Shown one piece after another: positions 1 through 8,480 of a DNA stretch of 64,000 bases. Positions within the stretch are counted from its first letter, which is position 1, and each line of letters begins with the position of its first letter. The stretch comes from JACJVV01 sp964581515 (GTDB lineage: Archaea; Nanobdellota; Nanobdellia; Woesearchaeales; JACJVV01), in NCBI GenBank assembly GCA_964581515.1, contig CAZOOV010000003.1, positions 62,001 to 126,000 of the forward strand, written 5' to 3'. Position numbers and translations under genes: made by a program. Under the pieces are notes generated by a model. The model did no database searches. It was not told the DNA's origin and was given only the letters and a program-made list of their open reading frames with translations.

Positions 1-649
1 TGACTTCATCATTATTTCTGCATGCTCTTATGAATCTGCCTGTGTATTTCCTTGCTAAGATATCTCCTTTCTTGTCTCCAGCTTCTAGTCTGAATATTGA
101 GTATAGGTTTTCATATACACATAGGTTTTTGCAGAACTCATCTGTTGTTCTTTCTCCTTTTGCGAGAATTTTAAGCTTTCCTGTTATATTATGTTGTTTC
201 TCTAATTTAGGTAACTGTTTTCTTAATATATCACTTGTAGTAACTTGTGCTAATGCATTTGCATCTATCTTTCCAACAAGAGCAGGTCTTAGATATTTAA
301 ACCTATTATTTGTTCTGCGATTAAAATCTGTAGGGAAAACTGCCATCAAGAAATTGTCTAAGTCACAGAATGTGTCTATAAATTTTCCTGCGTCTGCTTC
401 ATTCATGTTGTAAAGTTTTGCAGCAAAAGGAAGATCATCTACATCATGTTTTCCTTTCTTAACTAATTCAATTAAGACATTTTCAGTATCTTCTTTTTTA
501 GATTTTGATGAAACTTTTGCAATTTCTAGACAGATTCTATTTCTTAAATCAGTATCTGCCACATATTCTCCTAATTCATGCATATGTTCAAGATGAGGAT
601 CTTGGACTTCTGTTATTTGTCCTAGTTTTTGCTCTAAGTCTTCTGTCAT
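1..649 (-). CDS. Hypothetical helical protein, C-terminus beyond window edge
   Basis: An open frame starts at an ATG whose first base is position 649 on the minus strand (protein begins MTEDLEQKLGQ) and runs without a stop to the left edge, giving at least 216 codons. It begins 13 bases after the kinase stop and has an AAGGA ribosome site inside that gap, so it is probably the last visible gene of the dehydrogenase-phosphatase-kinase operon. The sequence is charged and looks mainly alpha-helical, with no signal peptide or membrane segment. I do not recognise a family. Its place suggests a role with the kinase, perhaps as partner or substrate, but this is context only. Confidence 0.75.
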   Translation of the reverse strand, partial: MTEDLEQKLGQITEVQDPHLEHMHELGEYVADTDLRNRICLEIAKVSSKSKKEDTENVLIELVKKGKHDVDDLPFAAKLYNMNEADAGKFIDTFCDLDNFLMAVFPTDFNRRTNNRFKYLRPALVGKIDANALAQVTTSDILRKQLPKLEKQHNITGKLKILAKGERTTDEFCKNLCVYENLYSIFRLEAGDKKGDILARKYTGRFIRACRNNDEV

Positions 650-662
650 TCTTTATAATTCC

Positions 663-2135
663 TTACACATTCCTCAAATGAGGAGGTAGTGCTTCTCTAT
701 ATGTTCCGTTGTTGATTTCTGCGTGCGAGTATCTTTCTTTCCCATAATTTCTGTCTTTTTGTGGGTTTGATACAGGTGGACCCCAGCATAATAGTATTTT
801 GAACAAGTCTATTGCTTTTTTGTCTAGTTCTTTTTTCTTTTTTCTTTTCTCTCTTCCTGGAGGCAAATTTCTTATAGTGGCTTTTTCTTTATCCATTCCA
901 GCTACTACAGTCTCAAGAAGATGTTTTTTATCTAGAACAGCTGCTTGATATTTAGTATCTCTTGCTGTCCTTATCTTTGTTTCAACATCTACAAGAATTC
1001 CTTGATCTTCATAAACTGAAAGATCATACCCTCTTATTTTTTCATCTAATTCATTTAATCTTATTAGGCTGTTATATACTTGTTCTATATTTCTTATATT
1101 AGCAGTTCCATATTTATTCCCATTATGGAAATCTTTTCCTTTCAGTAACTTCATCAATCCTTCATATTCTGTATTGAATTGATCGTATTCATGAGGATAA
1201 GCACTTATTAGTGTAATCTTTTCTCCTGATAATGCACCCATAAATTGGTCTATAGATTGGTATCTTCCATCTGGTTCTGGGTATGTGCATTTCAGTATTA
1301 TCTGTTTTAGCTCTTCACCTGCTTTTATCTCTTTTAATTTATTTTTAATATGTGTCTGACCTTTTTGTAGCTGCGCATTGTACAGATTTTTTCCTTGCAA
1401 TTCGTCAAAAGGAGTTTCAAAATTAGGGTGCAATAATTGATATAAGACTACACCTAATGAATATATATCTGATCTTGGAGTGTATAAGCATTTACTGTCA
1501 TCATTTATCTTTTCAGCTTCTGGAGCCATATATCCTTTGCTTCCTTTTTCTGTTGAGGTAGGATGTGACGCTTGTGTTGAGTTTGCAAAGTCTCCTATCT
1601 TAACATAAAGTAGGTCACTATCAGGTATTCTAAACATCAATATGTTAGATGGTTTAAGATCACTATGTGACATACCAATTGTATGTACTTCTTTTACTCC
1701 TAGTGCAGTTTCTTTAACATATCTTAATGCATCTTCAGGAGTCATTGCTTCTTCTTCTGGGTCATTGACACCCATGGGATCGTTTATGAGACCTTCTAAT
1801 GAATCATATGCATGTTCCATAAGTACACCATATACTTTTCCTAATTTTATTGGTTGTTCAAATACTCTTACGATATGTGTAGTATCACCATTTCGTGCAT
1901 TTATTTCTCTCCATAATTCCCATTCGTTTTCTGCTTTTTGTCTTGATATATTTGTATTCCATAAGATTTTCAATGCTTTTGTTTGACCGTCATTACTGTC
2001 TTTAACTGTAAAAACTCCTTTAATGCCATGTTTTTTATCAATGGAGTCTATATATTCGAATCTTCCTGTAGATTGTATGACTTCTCTGCCTTTTGCTGCT
2101 CTACTTTGACTTCTGAAATCTCTTCTTTCTACCAT
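663..2135 (-). CDS. Hanks-type serine/threonine protein kinase
   Basis: The N-terminal 300 residues are a eukaryotic-like protein kinase. The ATP lysine is in ALKIL (about K56), the catalytic loop reads HSDLKPSN (about 157-164, so HRD has become HSD), the metal site reads DFA instead of DFG (about 182), and MAPE and DIYSLG follow. The glycine loop is poorly conserved. Catalytic Asp, Lys and Asn remain, so activity is likely despite the changes. The C-terminal 180 residues are charged helices without a recognised domain and no membrane segment. The ATG directly follows the phosphatase stop (TAG then ATG), with an AAGGAGG ribosome site inside the phosphatase end, so the two are translated together as a kinase/phosphatase pair. 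Confidence 0.93.
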   Translation of the reverse strand: MVERRDFRSQSRAAKGREVIQSTGRFEYIDSIDKKHGIKGVFTVKDSNDGQTKALKILWNTNISRQKAENEWELWREINARNGDTTHIVRVFEQPIKLGKVYGVLMEHAYDSLEGLINDPMGVNDPEEEAMTPEDALRYVKETALGVKEVHTIGMSHSDLKPSNILMFRIPDSDLLYVKIGDFANSTQASHPTSTEKGSKGYMAPEAEKINDDSKCLYTPRSDIYSLGVVLYQLLHPNFETPFDELQGKNLYNAQLQKGQTHIKNKLKEIKAGEELKQIILKCTYPEPDGRYQSIDQFMGALSGEKITLISAYPHEYDQFNTEYEGLMKLLKGKDFHNGNKYGTANIRNIEQVYNSLIRLNELDEKIRGYDLSVYEDQGILVDVETKIRTARDTKYQAAVLDKKHLLETVVAGMDKEKATIRNLPPGREKRKKKKELDKKAIDLFKILLCWGPPVSNPQKDRNYGKERYSHAEINNGTYREALPPHLRNV

Positions 2136-2945
2136 CTATTCCATCCTCCTTATCGCTATGAAAGTCCTGTCATCATCAAGTGCTGTATACGCTTTTTTTA
2201 GTGGAATTCCTTTCAATTCAGAATATAATCTTGTTGACTCTGTTCTTTTTCTTGCATATCCTGGGAGATTCTTTCTTAATTCTGTTTCGAAATCAGAATC
2301 TCTGCATACTGTTAACAGTTCTTTATCATCCATGGCTTTTGTATACCCATCACTTACCATCAATATTATATCTCCTTTCTTTAATTCCTGCGTGATCTTA
2401 TCAACTTGTAATCCTTCTCTTGACATTGAGTTTGTAAGCTTTGCATTTAATGTAGCTAATCTTCTATATCTTGGCTTGATATCTTCAAGACCTTGTATTG
2501 GTGATGAATGATCTTCTGTTAATTGTTTTATACTTCTGCATCCTCTGTTGATATGATAAACTCTGCTGTCTCCAACATGAGCGATATATGCAGTATCATC
2601 ATAGATCACACAACAGTCAAGTGTAGAGCTCCATTCACTGAATTCTTTTATCTTCATAGTTGTGCCAATCATGCTGTCATTTGTAAGCATGAATCCACAT
2701 TCTACCATGTATTCAAGAAGTTCGTGTTCATGAAGCTGACCTTTATGCAGTGCGTCTACAATAGCAGTTATCTGAAACTCTGCTTCATTTACCGCTCTGA
2801 AAGCAGCATGGAGTCCATATCCAGATTCACTTACACCATCTGCTAGCAGTGCAATCAGACGATGCCGGTCTACACTCTTCCAGTCTTCATTCTCTTTATC
2901 AGAACTATTTTTCTGTTTTGATGATCTGATTACGTATCTGCTCAT
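2136..2945 (-). CDS. PP2C-family serine/threonine phosphatase
   Basis: This 269-residue protein has the PP2C metal-binding signatures: NED near residue 19, ADG at 35-37, a GTT at 94-96, HVGDSR at 123-128 and VSDG at 197-200. It should remove phosphate from Ser/Thr on the targets of the adjacent kinase, using two Mn/Mg ions held by these aspartates. It is a stand-alone cytoplasmic catalytic domain of normal to slightly short length, without sensor or membrane parts. It lies 29 bases after the dehydrogenase-like gene and directly before the kinase, so the three form one operon. Kinase plus PP2C pairs beside vWA and MoxR proteins are a known bacterial theme. Confidence 0.93.
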   Translation of the reverse strand: MSRYVIRSSKQKNSSDKENEDWKSVDRHRLIALLADGVSESGYGLHAAFRAVNEAEFQITAIVDALHKGQLHEHELLEYMVECGFMLTNDSMIGTTMKIKEFSEWSSTLDCCVIYDDTAYIAHVGDSRVYHINRGCRSIKQLTEDHSSPIQGLEDIKPRYRRLATLNAKLTNSMSREGLQVDKITQELKKGDIILMVSDGYTKAMDDKELLTVCRDSDFETELRKNLPGYARKRTESTRLYSELKGIPLKKAYTALDDDRTFIAIRRME

Positions 2946-2974
2946 TTTTCAATCTCTTCTCAATCATCTCTTTT

Positions 2975-5356
2975 TTACTTTACATCAATTTTTGCCATCA
3001 AATGCGAAGCGTTCTCAACAATTATTGGATCTTTGCATGGTTGCAAGTTTGATGAATATAATGTTTGTATTGTTATTCTGCTGTTATCATCACTTATCCC
3101 TATCACTGTATCTTCATTTGGTATTACTACTCTTTTTAGATTCTCTACTGCTCGTGAAAAGACTGGACTTCCAAGTTCTTCTTTATTTGTTAAAAAATTA
3201 TCTATGCAACTGTATTTTGATAATTGAATCCTTCCTCTACTAAGGGAAGCTAGGAATATGTCTCCGTTTTGATGGATGTCAAAGTAAGGTCCTTCTTTGA
3301 ATTCAGTCTGATCTGATGGATTATCTATCTGCATAGCATATATGTTCTCTGATTTTCCGTCTGAATAAACTATGGTTCTTTCATCATGCAGGCTTCTTAT
3401 AAGATATGCACTGCATGCTGTTTTTGAAAGATGTTTTAGTCTTCCATTATGTAATCTGTATAGATTTCTATCTCCTCCTAAAATGAGATCATCTTCTACA
3501 GCAGTCATACATGTCAATGGTTCATTATCTATTGCTCCTGAGCCTAGTAATTCATATTCTCTTGTTGATGGGTCAAATTCTATAACTTGTTCACTCTTTT
3601 CGGGAGTCTCTATTATGAAATATAGTTTATCTTGGAAGAATGTAGCAGTATCCATCAATATGTTATCATGGAAGCATAATTGTATTGGTGTCTTAGCTCT
3701 ATCTTTATAGTGGAAGTCTATCACACCTTCAGGTTTTATGGTTCCTTGTTTTTTTCCGTTAGTTGTATCAAACCATATCCAATGGCTTCTTTTGGTTCCG
3801 TGTCTATCTTCATATAATCCTTCAATAAATAACTGATCTTTATGAGGGATTATCTTTCTTAGTGCAATCTTGCTATCATATCTTCTGTTATCTATTTCTA
3901 CTTTGTATTTTTTATCAGGAGTTGTGACTTCAGGTGATAATTGTTGTGATTTAATTACAAGAGAATCTCCAGGAATATTAACATAATATAATTTACCTTC
4001 AAGATTTGGTTGTTGAGGTTCTTCAGGTTCTTCTTGTCTTTCAGAAGCTTCATTACGAGGAGGTTTGCAATGCTTCTGGATATCTAGATCAATCCTGTCT
4101 TTTACTTTATCAAATGCTTTTCTTGCTTCTCTTCTTTGACGTCTTCCTACTTTTCTGACTAATTTTTCAAAGTCTTCTGTATATTCTTCTTTATGATCCT
4201 CTAATTTTCCTTTTAATGTTCTTCCAATTGGTGTCAAGGCAATCTTAGGTTCTGCAGTGACCCCCATGCTTCTTAAGTATTCAACATTTGGTTTTAGGAC
4301 TTTTTCACATACTGTGTTGAAATCATCCTCATATATTTTGTCTGATAAATCTATCTTGAGAGGATCTGTAAGCATATCTTTTATTTTTGTTGGCCATGTG
4401 ACGTATAATTTTCTTTTTGGATCCCAAACAGACATAGATATTATATATTCTGGATCACTGAATGCTCTCATCACATGATTGACCATAGCTCCTCCTACTA
4501 ATTTGGAGGCGGTTCCTGCATGACCTTCTAGCATTTCATATTGTTCATCTCCATACCTTGGAATCGCTTGTTTAAGCATTTCATATAGTTCTTTTGTCAC
4601 TATATTGAACATACTTAATGGCAGGCCATTGACAAGTGTATTATCAAGATAAGGTATCATACAATGAATTATTTCATCAGATCTTTCTATATAATTATGT
4701 GCTCCAATTATTTGTAATGAAAATTCACCTCTACTTATTTTTATTCTACCTTGTTTCACATCTTCTTTATATCCTTCCATGACTTTTGCTTGGAAGATAT
4801 CCCATAGTATATTTTCACCTCTTATTGGGTCTAGTTGTGAAAATCCCATTATAGAAGAAGGATTACATTGTGATAATGCAGCAAATTCATAAGCGATTGT
4901 ATCTACTGGATTTGTCAATATTATGGTGGAACCTTTATATCCTTGGAATTGAGGAGCAATCTGACTTGCAAGTTTAGTATTGAATTTTAATTCGTCATTT
5001 CTATCTATAAAGAATTTGCCAGCTGCGACAATGGCAATATCAATTTCATCATCTGAAAGCCAGCTTCCTATTGAATCGTATGGTCTTATTTTTGGCTTTA
5101 TTTGTTTCCATTCAAAATTTGTGGCAAGCCACTCTGCTTTAACTTCATCCCTATTGCTTAATACTAAACTATTAAGATTCTGATCTTGGTTAGAAAGCGC
5201 ATGTGCAATGTGAGAACCAATTGATTTATCATCGCCTGTTCCGATGATTGCGATATTGTACTTCTTTTTTCCGTAGAGGCGCAGTATCCTATCTCTTTCT
5301 TTTTCGAATCCTTTGACTAAATTTTCTAAATTTCTAACTGCTTGGTCAACACTCAT
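2975..5356 (-). CDS. Malate/lactate-dehydrogenase-like domain fused to a propeller-like domain
   Basis: Residues 1-400 resemble the LDH/MDH family: a Rossmann segment NIAIIGTGDDKSIG (34-47), a TNPVD motif (148-152), and the catalytic triad positions kept as D176 and R179 in LDPIR and H220 in IIGAHN. A basic then Pro/Glu-rich linker (about 400-450) leads to 340 residues of repeated beta-strand units (LYFI, LILGG, IYAMQ types) that look like a beta-propeller. I know of no standard enzyme with this fusion. I chose ATG 5356 over the upstream in-frame GTG 5362 because GAGGGGTG lies at ribosome-site distance. As first gene of the phosphatase/kinase operon it may be a redox or metabolite sensor; that is inference. 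Confidence 0.8.
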   Translation of the reverse strand: MSVDQAVRNLENLVKGFEKERDRILRLYGKKKYNIAIIGTGDDKSIGSHIAHALSNQDQNLNSLVLSNRDEVKAEWLATNFEWKQIKPKIRPYDSIGSWLSDDEIDIAIVAAGKFFIDRNDELKFNTKLASQIAPQFQGYKGSTIILTNPVDTIAYEFAALSQCNPSSIMGFSQLDPIRGENILWDIFQAKVMEGYKEDVKQGRIKISRGEFSLQIIGAHNYIERSDEIIHCMIPYLDNTLVNGLPLSMFNIVTKELYEMLKQAIPRYGDEQYEMLEGHAGTASKLVGGAMVNHVMRAFSDPEYIISMSVWDPKRKLYVTWPTKIKDMLTDPLKIDLSDKIYEDDFNTVCEKVLKPNVEYLRSMGVTAEPKIALTPIGRTLKGKLEDHKEEYTEDFEKLVRKVGRRQRREARKAFDKVKDRIDLDIQKHCKPPRNEASERQEEPEEPQQPNLEGKLYYVNIPGDSLVIKSQQLSPEVTTPDKKYKVEIDNRRYDSKIALRKIIPHKDQLFIEGLYEDRHGTKRSHWIWFDTTNGKKQGTIKPEGVIDFHYKDRAKTPIQLCFHDNILMDTATFFQDKLYFIIETPEKSEQVIEFDPSTREYELLGSGAIDNEPLTCMTAVEDDLILGGDRNLYRLHNGRLKHLSKTACSAYLIRSLHDERTIVYSDGKSENIYAMQIDNPSDQTEFKEGPYFDIHQNGDIFLASLSRGRIQLSKYSCIDNFLTNKEELGSPVFSRAVENLKRVVIPNEDTVIGISDDNSRITIQTLYSSNLQPCKDPIIVENASHLMAKIDVK

Positions 5357-5375
5357 TGACACCCCTCACTACCTT

Positions 5376-5444
5376 AATATAAAGCCCTTTATAAATATTT
5401 TTGCTTTTTCCTCACTATATAGTAACTATCGGACATATACCGAT
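5376..5444 (-). promoter_or_regulatory. Promoter region of the dehydrogenase-phosphatase-kinase operon
   Basis: Read on the minus strand, two TATA-like boxes occur: ATTTATAAAG (plus positions 5387-5396) and TTTATATT (5376-5383). The first would start RNA about 10 bases before ATG 5356. Upstream lie a perfect palindrome ACTATATAGT (5414-5423) and an inverted repeat ATCGG-N7-CCGAT (5428-5444). These differ from the GTTGTAGTG operator found at four other promoters of the island, so this operon may answer to another regulator. Confidence 0.5.
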
Positions 5445-5489
5445 TTTCTCGGATTTAGGTGTATTTTTGTTGTTTTTAGCTTTTTGAAC

Positions 5490-6734
5490 CTATTTATAGC
5501 AAAAAATATTGACTAAATCCTTAAATCCATTGTCTTTATTCGGATGTTCTACCTCTATTTTGTCAAATTTTGCCTGTTTTAATAGATTTAATACTATACC
5601 TTTTGGCATGTAATACTCAACTAGACCTTTTTTTGCATTTTCTTCTTCATCTATATCTGCTTTGATGGCTGCATCTTTAAGATTATTATCTAGTTTATCA
5701 TTCCATTCTTCACCTGTTTTTAGTCTTGCTATCTCTTTACCTGTTGGTCTGTAGAATGCTTGGACATGACTTATAAGCCCTTCATAATCTTTACTATTTT
5801 GTGGGTTTATCAATGGAAAAATGTAGTGTTCGCCAGCCATTGCATATCCGTGATTTATGAAATTACATTCTTCAGCTAATTCTTGAGGTACTTTTACAAG
5901 TCCATTGCTTTCAATTACAATCTGTTTTTGAAAAGGCAATTCTCTCTCATATTTCCTAATTGATTTTAATTCTCCTTCTGAGAATCTAAGTATGTAAGGA
6001 TATTCTTTTTGTCTTTTATCGACTAGAACTATTGGATATGCTTTTGTTCTTGACGCTTCTTTTCCAATAGCCATTATTTTCTTTTCACTATAGCTCATGT
6101 CAGCAAAACCAGTGCCCCAATGGAAAATCCCTCCTTGTCTTAATAAATCTGTAATGTCTTTTATTCTTTCACCGAGTGTTTTTACATATTGCGCTGCATG
6201 GTGCAGGCAGAATGACGATTCAATAGCGTCGAACTTGCCAAGTTTTTTTGGAATAGGATCTCTTAAGTCATGCTGGAAGAATGTGAGTTTTTGTTCAAGT
6301 TGTTCTTCAGTGAATTCTGATTTAGGGATGATGTCAACAGTAGTGCTAATGTCTTCAAGTTTTTTTGTGAGATAACCGATATCTGCATCTTCTGCAATAA
6401 TCTGTGCTTCAAGACCATTTCCTCCAATAATCCCTAATTTTTCATATCTGTTTAGACAGCTTGTCATGACATCAAGACTGGAGTCTAAGAATACTGCTTT
6501 GTAATTGTTGCTATCTGTACTCTTGAATGCATTTTTGAACTTATCAGGGATGGTATTATACGGCGAACCTGATGGACCAGTGCCTATGACAAGCAATCTT
6601 TTATCTTGAGAAGCTTCAATATGACTCATTACTCCTTCTAGTAATCTTTCATGGAGCTTTTTGAACGAGTCTATACTGAATATAGCTTCATATATCTGTT
6701 CTCCGAACTCAGCAACGTCTTTTTTCTTTGGCAT
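5490..6734 (-). CDS. Class I SAM-dependent methyltransferase-like protein
   Basis: The 414-residue protein has a nucleotide-binding start LLVIGTGPSGSPYN (about 47-60), an acidic second strand (AVFLDSS), and a post-motif segment KFDAIESSFCLHHAA followed by LLRQGGIFHWGTG, the order expected of class I methyltransferases. The C-terminal 180 residues are not recognised and end in a short hydrophobic-charged region typical of a substrate-binding cap. There is no signal peptide. It is a single-gene unit on the minus strand; the nearest upstream elements are a TATA box around 6830 and operator A with its own TATA box at 6881-6888, so it may belong to the island regulon. The substrate is unknown. Confidence 0.7.
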   Translation of the reverse strand: MPKKKDVAEFGEQIYEAIFSIDSFKKLHERLLEGVMSHIEASQDKRLLVIGTGPSGSPYNTIPDKFKNAFKSTDSNNYKAVFLDSSLDVMTSCLNRYEKLGIIGGNGLEAQIIAEDADIGYLTKKLEDISTTVDIIPKSEFTEEQLEQKLTFFQHDLRDPIPKKLGKFDAIESSFCLHHAAQYVKTLGERIKDITDLLRQGGIFHWGTGFADMSYSEKKIMAIGKEASRTKAYPIVLVDKRQKEYPYILRFSEGELKSIRKYERELPFQKQIVIESNGLVKVPQELAEECNFINHGYAMAGEHYIFPLINPQNSKDYEGLISHVQAFYRPTGKEIARLKTGEEWNDKLDNNLKDAAIKADIDEEENAKKGLVEYYMPKGIVLNLLKQAKFDKIEVEHPNKDNGFKDLVNIFCYK

Positions 6735-6880
6735 TTTGTTTATTCTTCTTTATTTTATTATTTTTCACTTTTTTTCTTACTTTCTTTCTTTTTTCTCTGT
6801 TTTTTTTTGTTTTTATCTTCTGAAAGATTTATATATTAGATAGTAATATTTTGGGTTATAGGTTAATATTCCGGTTATAC

Positions 6881-6913
6881 ATATTAAAGGTATGTTGTGG
6901 TGAGCGCTACATC
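6881..6913 (-). promoter_or_regulatory. Operator/promoter A (20-bp inverted repeat + TATA box)
   Basis: Inverted repeat at 6894-6913 (plus strand GTTGTGGTGAGCGCTACATC), five bases, then a minus-strand TATA box TTTAATAT at 6881-6888. This is the weakest of four copies, but spacing is identical to the others. Transcription to the left would reach the methyltransferase; the site also lies 28 bp before the first TrmB gene on the plus strand, so it could also serve autoregulation. Confidence 0.65.
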
Positions 6914-6941
6914 AAGGCAATTATGGTGTTTTTGAGACAAA

Positions 6942-7667
6942 ATGAGTGAGAAAGTACTTACAGATATCGGACTTAGTATAAATGAAGCTAAAGTATATAT
7001 GGTTCTTCTTGAGCTTGGACTATCAAATGTAGGAAGTATTGCAAAAAAGAGCAAGGTGCATAGGTCTAATGTATATTCCAGCCTTGAAAGACTTGAAGAA
7101 AAAGGGCTTATCAATTCTATCAGTAAAGAAGGCACAAAATATTTTGATGCAAATGATCCTAATGCTCTTTTAAGGCTTCTTGATGTACAAAAAGAAAAGT
7201 TTGATACAATCTTGCCAGAGATGATGCTTGATTATAAGATGGCTACAAAGAAGAGCAATGCACATATATTTGAGGGAGTCAAGTCTGTATGTGATATTCT
7301 TGATGGTTTCTTGAAATATGATGAACCTATACTTGTGTATGGTGTTCCAAAACAAGCTCCGGAGATACTTGGCGATTGGTTAACACCGCATCATAAAAGA
7401 AGAGTCGCTGCAAAAGTAAAGATGAAGCATATATATAATGAAGATTCAAAGAAAAGGATTAAAGTACTTAATAAGATGGCTTGTACGCAGGCAAGATATC
7501 TTCCTAAAGAACTTAATTCACCTGTCTCTACAGAAATATGTGGTGAAGAGATAATGTTTGTATTATGGCAGTCACCACCAATTGTCATTCATATCAAGAA
7601 TAAAGATATTGCAGATTATTACAAGAAGAATTTTGAATTCTTATGGGGGTCTGCAAAAGATGAGTGA
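6942..7667 (+). CDS. TrmB-family transcriptional regulator (first of pair)
   Basis: The 241-residue protein begins with a winged-helix domain typical of TrmB: LTDIGLSINEAKVYMVLLEL, then a VHRSNVYSSLERLEEKGL recognition helix and wing. The remainder (about 80-241) is the effector-binding half found in short TrmB-like proteins, without the sugar-binding C-terminal domain of full-length TrmB. TrmB proteins bind inverted repeats near archaeal promoters and may activate or repress depending on site position. It overlaps the second TrmB gene by 8 bases (ATGAGTGA). An inverted repeat 28 bp before the start matches sites at three other promoters of this island, so this pair is the prime candidate for the regulon's control protein. 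Confidence 0.9.
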   Translation: MSEKVLTDIGLSINEAKVYMVLLELGLSNVGSIAKKSKVHRSNVYSSLERLEEKGLINSISKEGTKYFDANDPNALLRLLDVQKEKFDTILPEMMLDYKMATKKSNAHIFEGVKSVCDILDGFLKYDEPILVYGVPKQAPEILGDWLTPHHKRRVAAKVKMKHIYNEDSKKRIKVLNKMACTQARYLPKELNSPVSTEICGEEIMFVLWQSPPIVIHIKNKDIADYYKKNFEFLWGSAKDE

Positions 7668-8388
7668 TAAACAAGAAATCCTTGAGAATATTGGATTAAG
7701 TAAGAATGAGACAAAGATATATCTTGTTTTGCTTAAGCTTGGTTCATGTACTGCTACTGAGATAACAAAAGAGAGCGGTGTACATAGAAGCAATGTATAT
7801 GACGCACTTGACAGTCTTGTCAAGAAAGGGTATGTCGCTTATACCAAGAATGATGATGTGAAATGTTTTGTTGCTGCTAATCCTGAGAATTTTAAGAATT
7901 TATTCAGGGAGAAAGAAAATGCAATCAAGGCAATACTTCCAAGATTAATGGAGCATAAGACAAAGAAGAAAGATATGGCTGTTGGTGTTTATGAAGGATA
8001 TAGTGCACTTAAGAAATTGATAACTCATTTTGTTGATAATGGGACTGATTATTATACTTACGGCGTTCCTATGCAACTTCCTGATAAATTAAAATCATGG
8101 ATTGATCTGCATCATAAAGAAAGGATTGAGAAAAAAGTCCTTATGAAACTTATATTTACTCCTGAAGCAAAGGAAAGAGCAGCAGTTGTTAATAAACTTC
8201 CTTTAACACAAGCAAGGTACTTGCCAGAAAAGATAGATGTACAGGTAACTACTGAGATTAGCGGTGATGAGATAATGATTGTGCATTGGGCAGAAAAACC
8301 GTTGATTATTCATATTAAGTGTGAAGATATTGCAGATGCATACAGAAGATATTTTGAATATCTCTGGGGAAAATCTAAAGAAGCTTAG
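7660..8388 (+). CDS. TrmB-family transcriptional regulator (second of pair)
   Basis: This 242-residue protein is a clear paralog of the upstream gene, with ENIGLSKNETKIYLVLLKLG, then VHRSNVYDALDSLVKKGYV as the DNA-contacting helices, and the shared C-terminal half (YGVPMQLPDKLKSW, LPLTQARYLPEKI, EISGDEIMIVHW). I chose ATG 7660 rather than the more upstream ATG 7558 because the homology to its partner begins there, GGGGGT lies 10 bases before, and the earlier start would be mostly inside the first gene. The 8-base overlap implies coupled translation and probably a heteromeric or two-input regulator. Known family function: TrmB/TrmBL control of sugar or stress genes. Confidence 0.9.
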   Translation: MSDKQEILENIGLSKNETKIYLVLLKLGSCTATEITKESGVHRSNVYDALDSLVKKGYVAYTKNDDVKCFVAANPENFKNLFREKENAIKAILPRLMEHKTKKKDMAVGVYEGYSALKKLITHFVDNGTDYYTYGVPMQLPDKLKSWIDLHHKERIEKKVLMKLIFTPEAKERAAVVNKLPLTQARYLPEKIDVQVTTEISGDEIMIVHWAEKPLIIHIKCEDIADAYRRYFEYLWGKSKEA

Positions 8389-8414
8389 AAATTATTTCTA
8401 TTAATAGTTTTTGT

Positions 8415-8480
8415 TAAGATAATTCTAGACATTAAAATAGTTCTAAACATTAAGATAGTTCTGAACATTAAGGTAGTTTT
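8415..8480. repeat. 18-bp tandem repeat downstream of TrmB pair
   Basis: About three and a half degenerate copies of a unit like ATAGTTCTGAACATTAAG follow each other between the convergent ends of the second TrmB gene and the 451-residue gene. The units differ at one to three bases. Nothing indicates function; a role in convergent termination is possible, replication slippage is the simplest origin. Confidence 0.7.

Noticed and set aside
7558..7659. N-terminal extension of the second TrmB protein
   Set aside because: The extension lies in the coding part of the first TrmB gene, has no family similarity, and ATG 7660 has a good ribosome site and matches the paralog's start.
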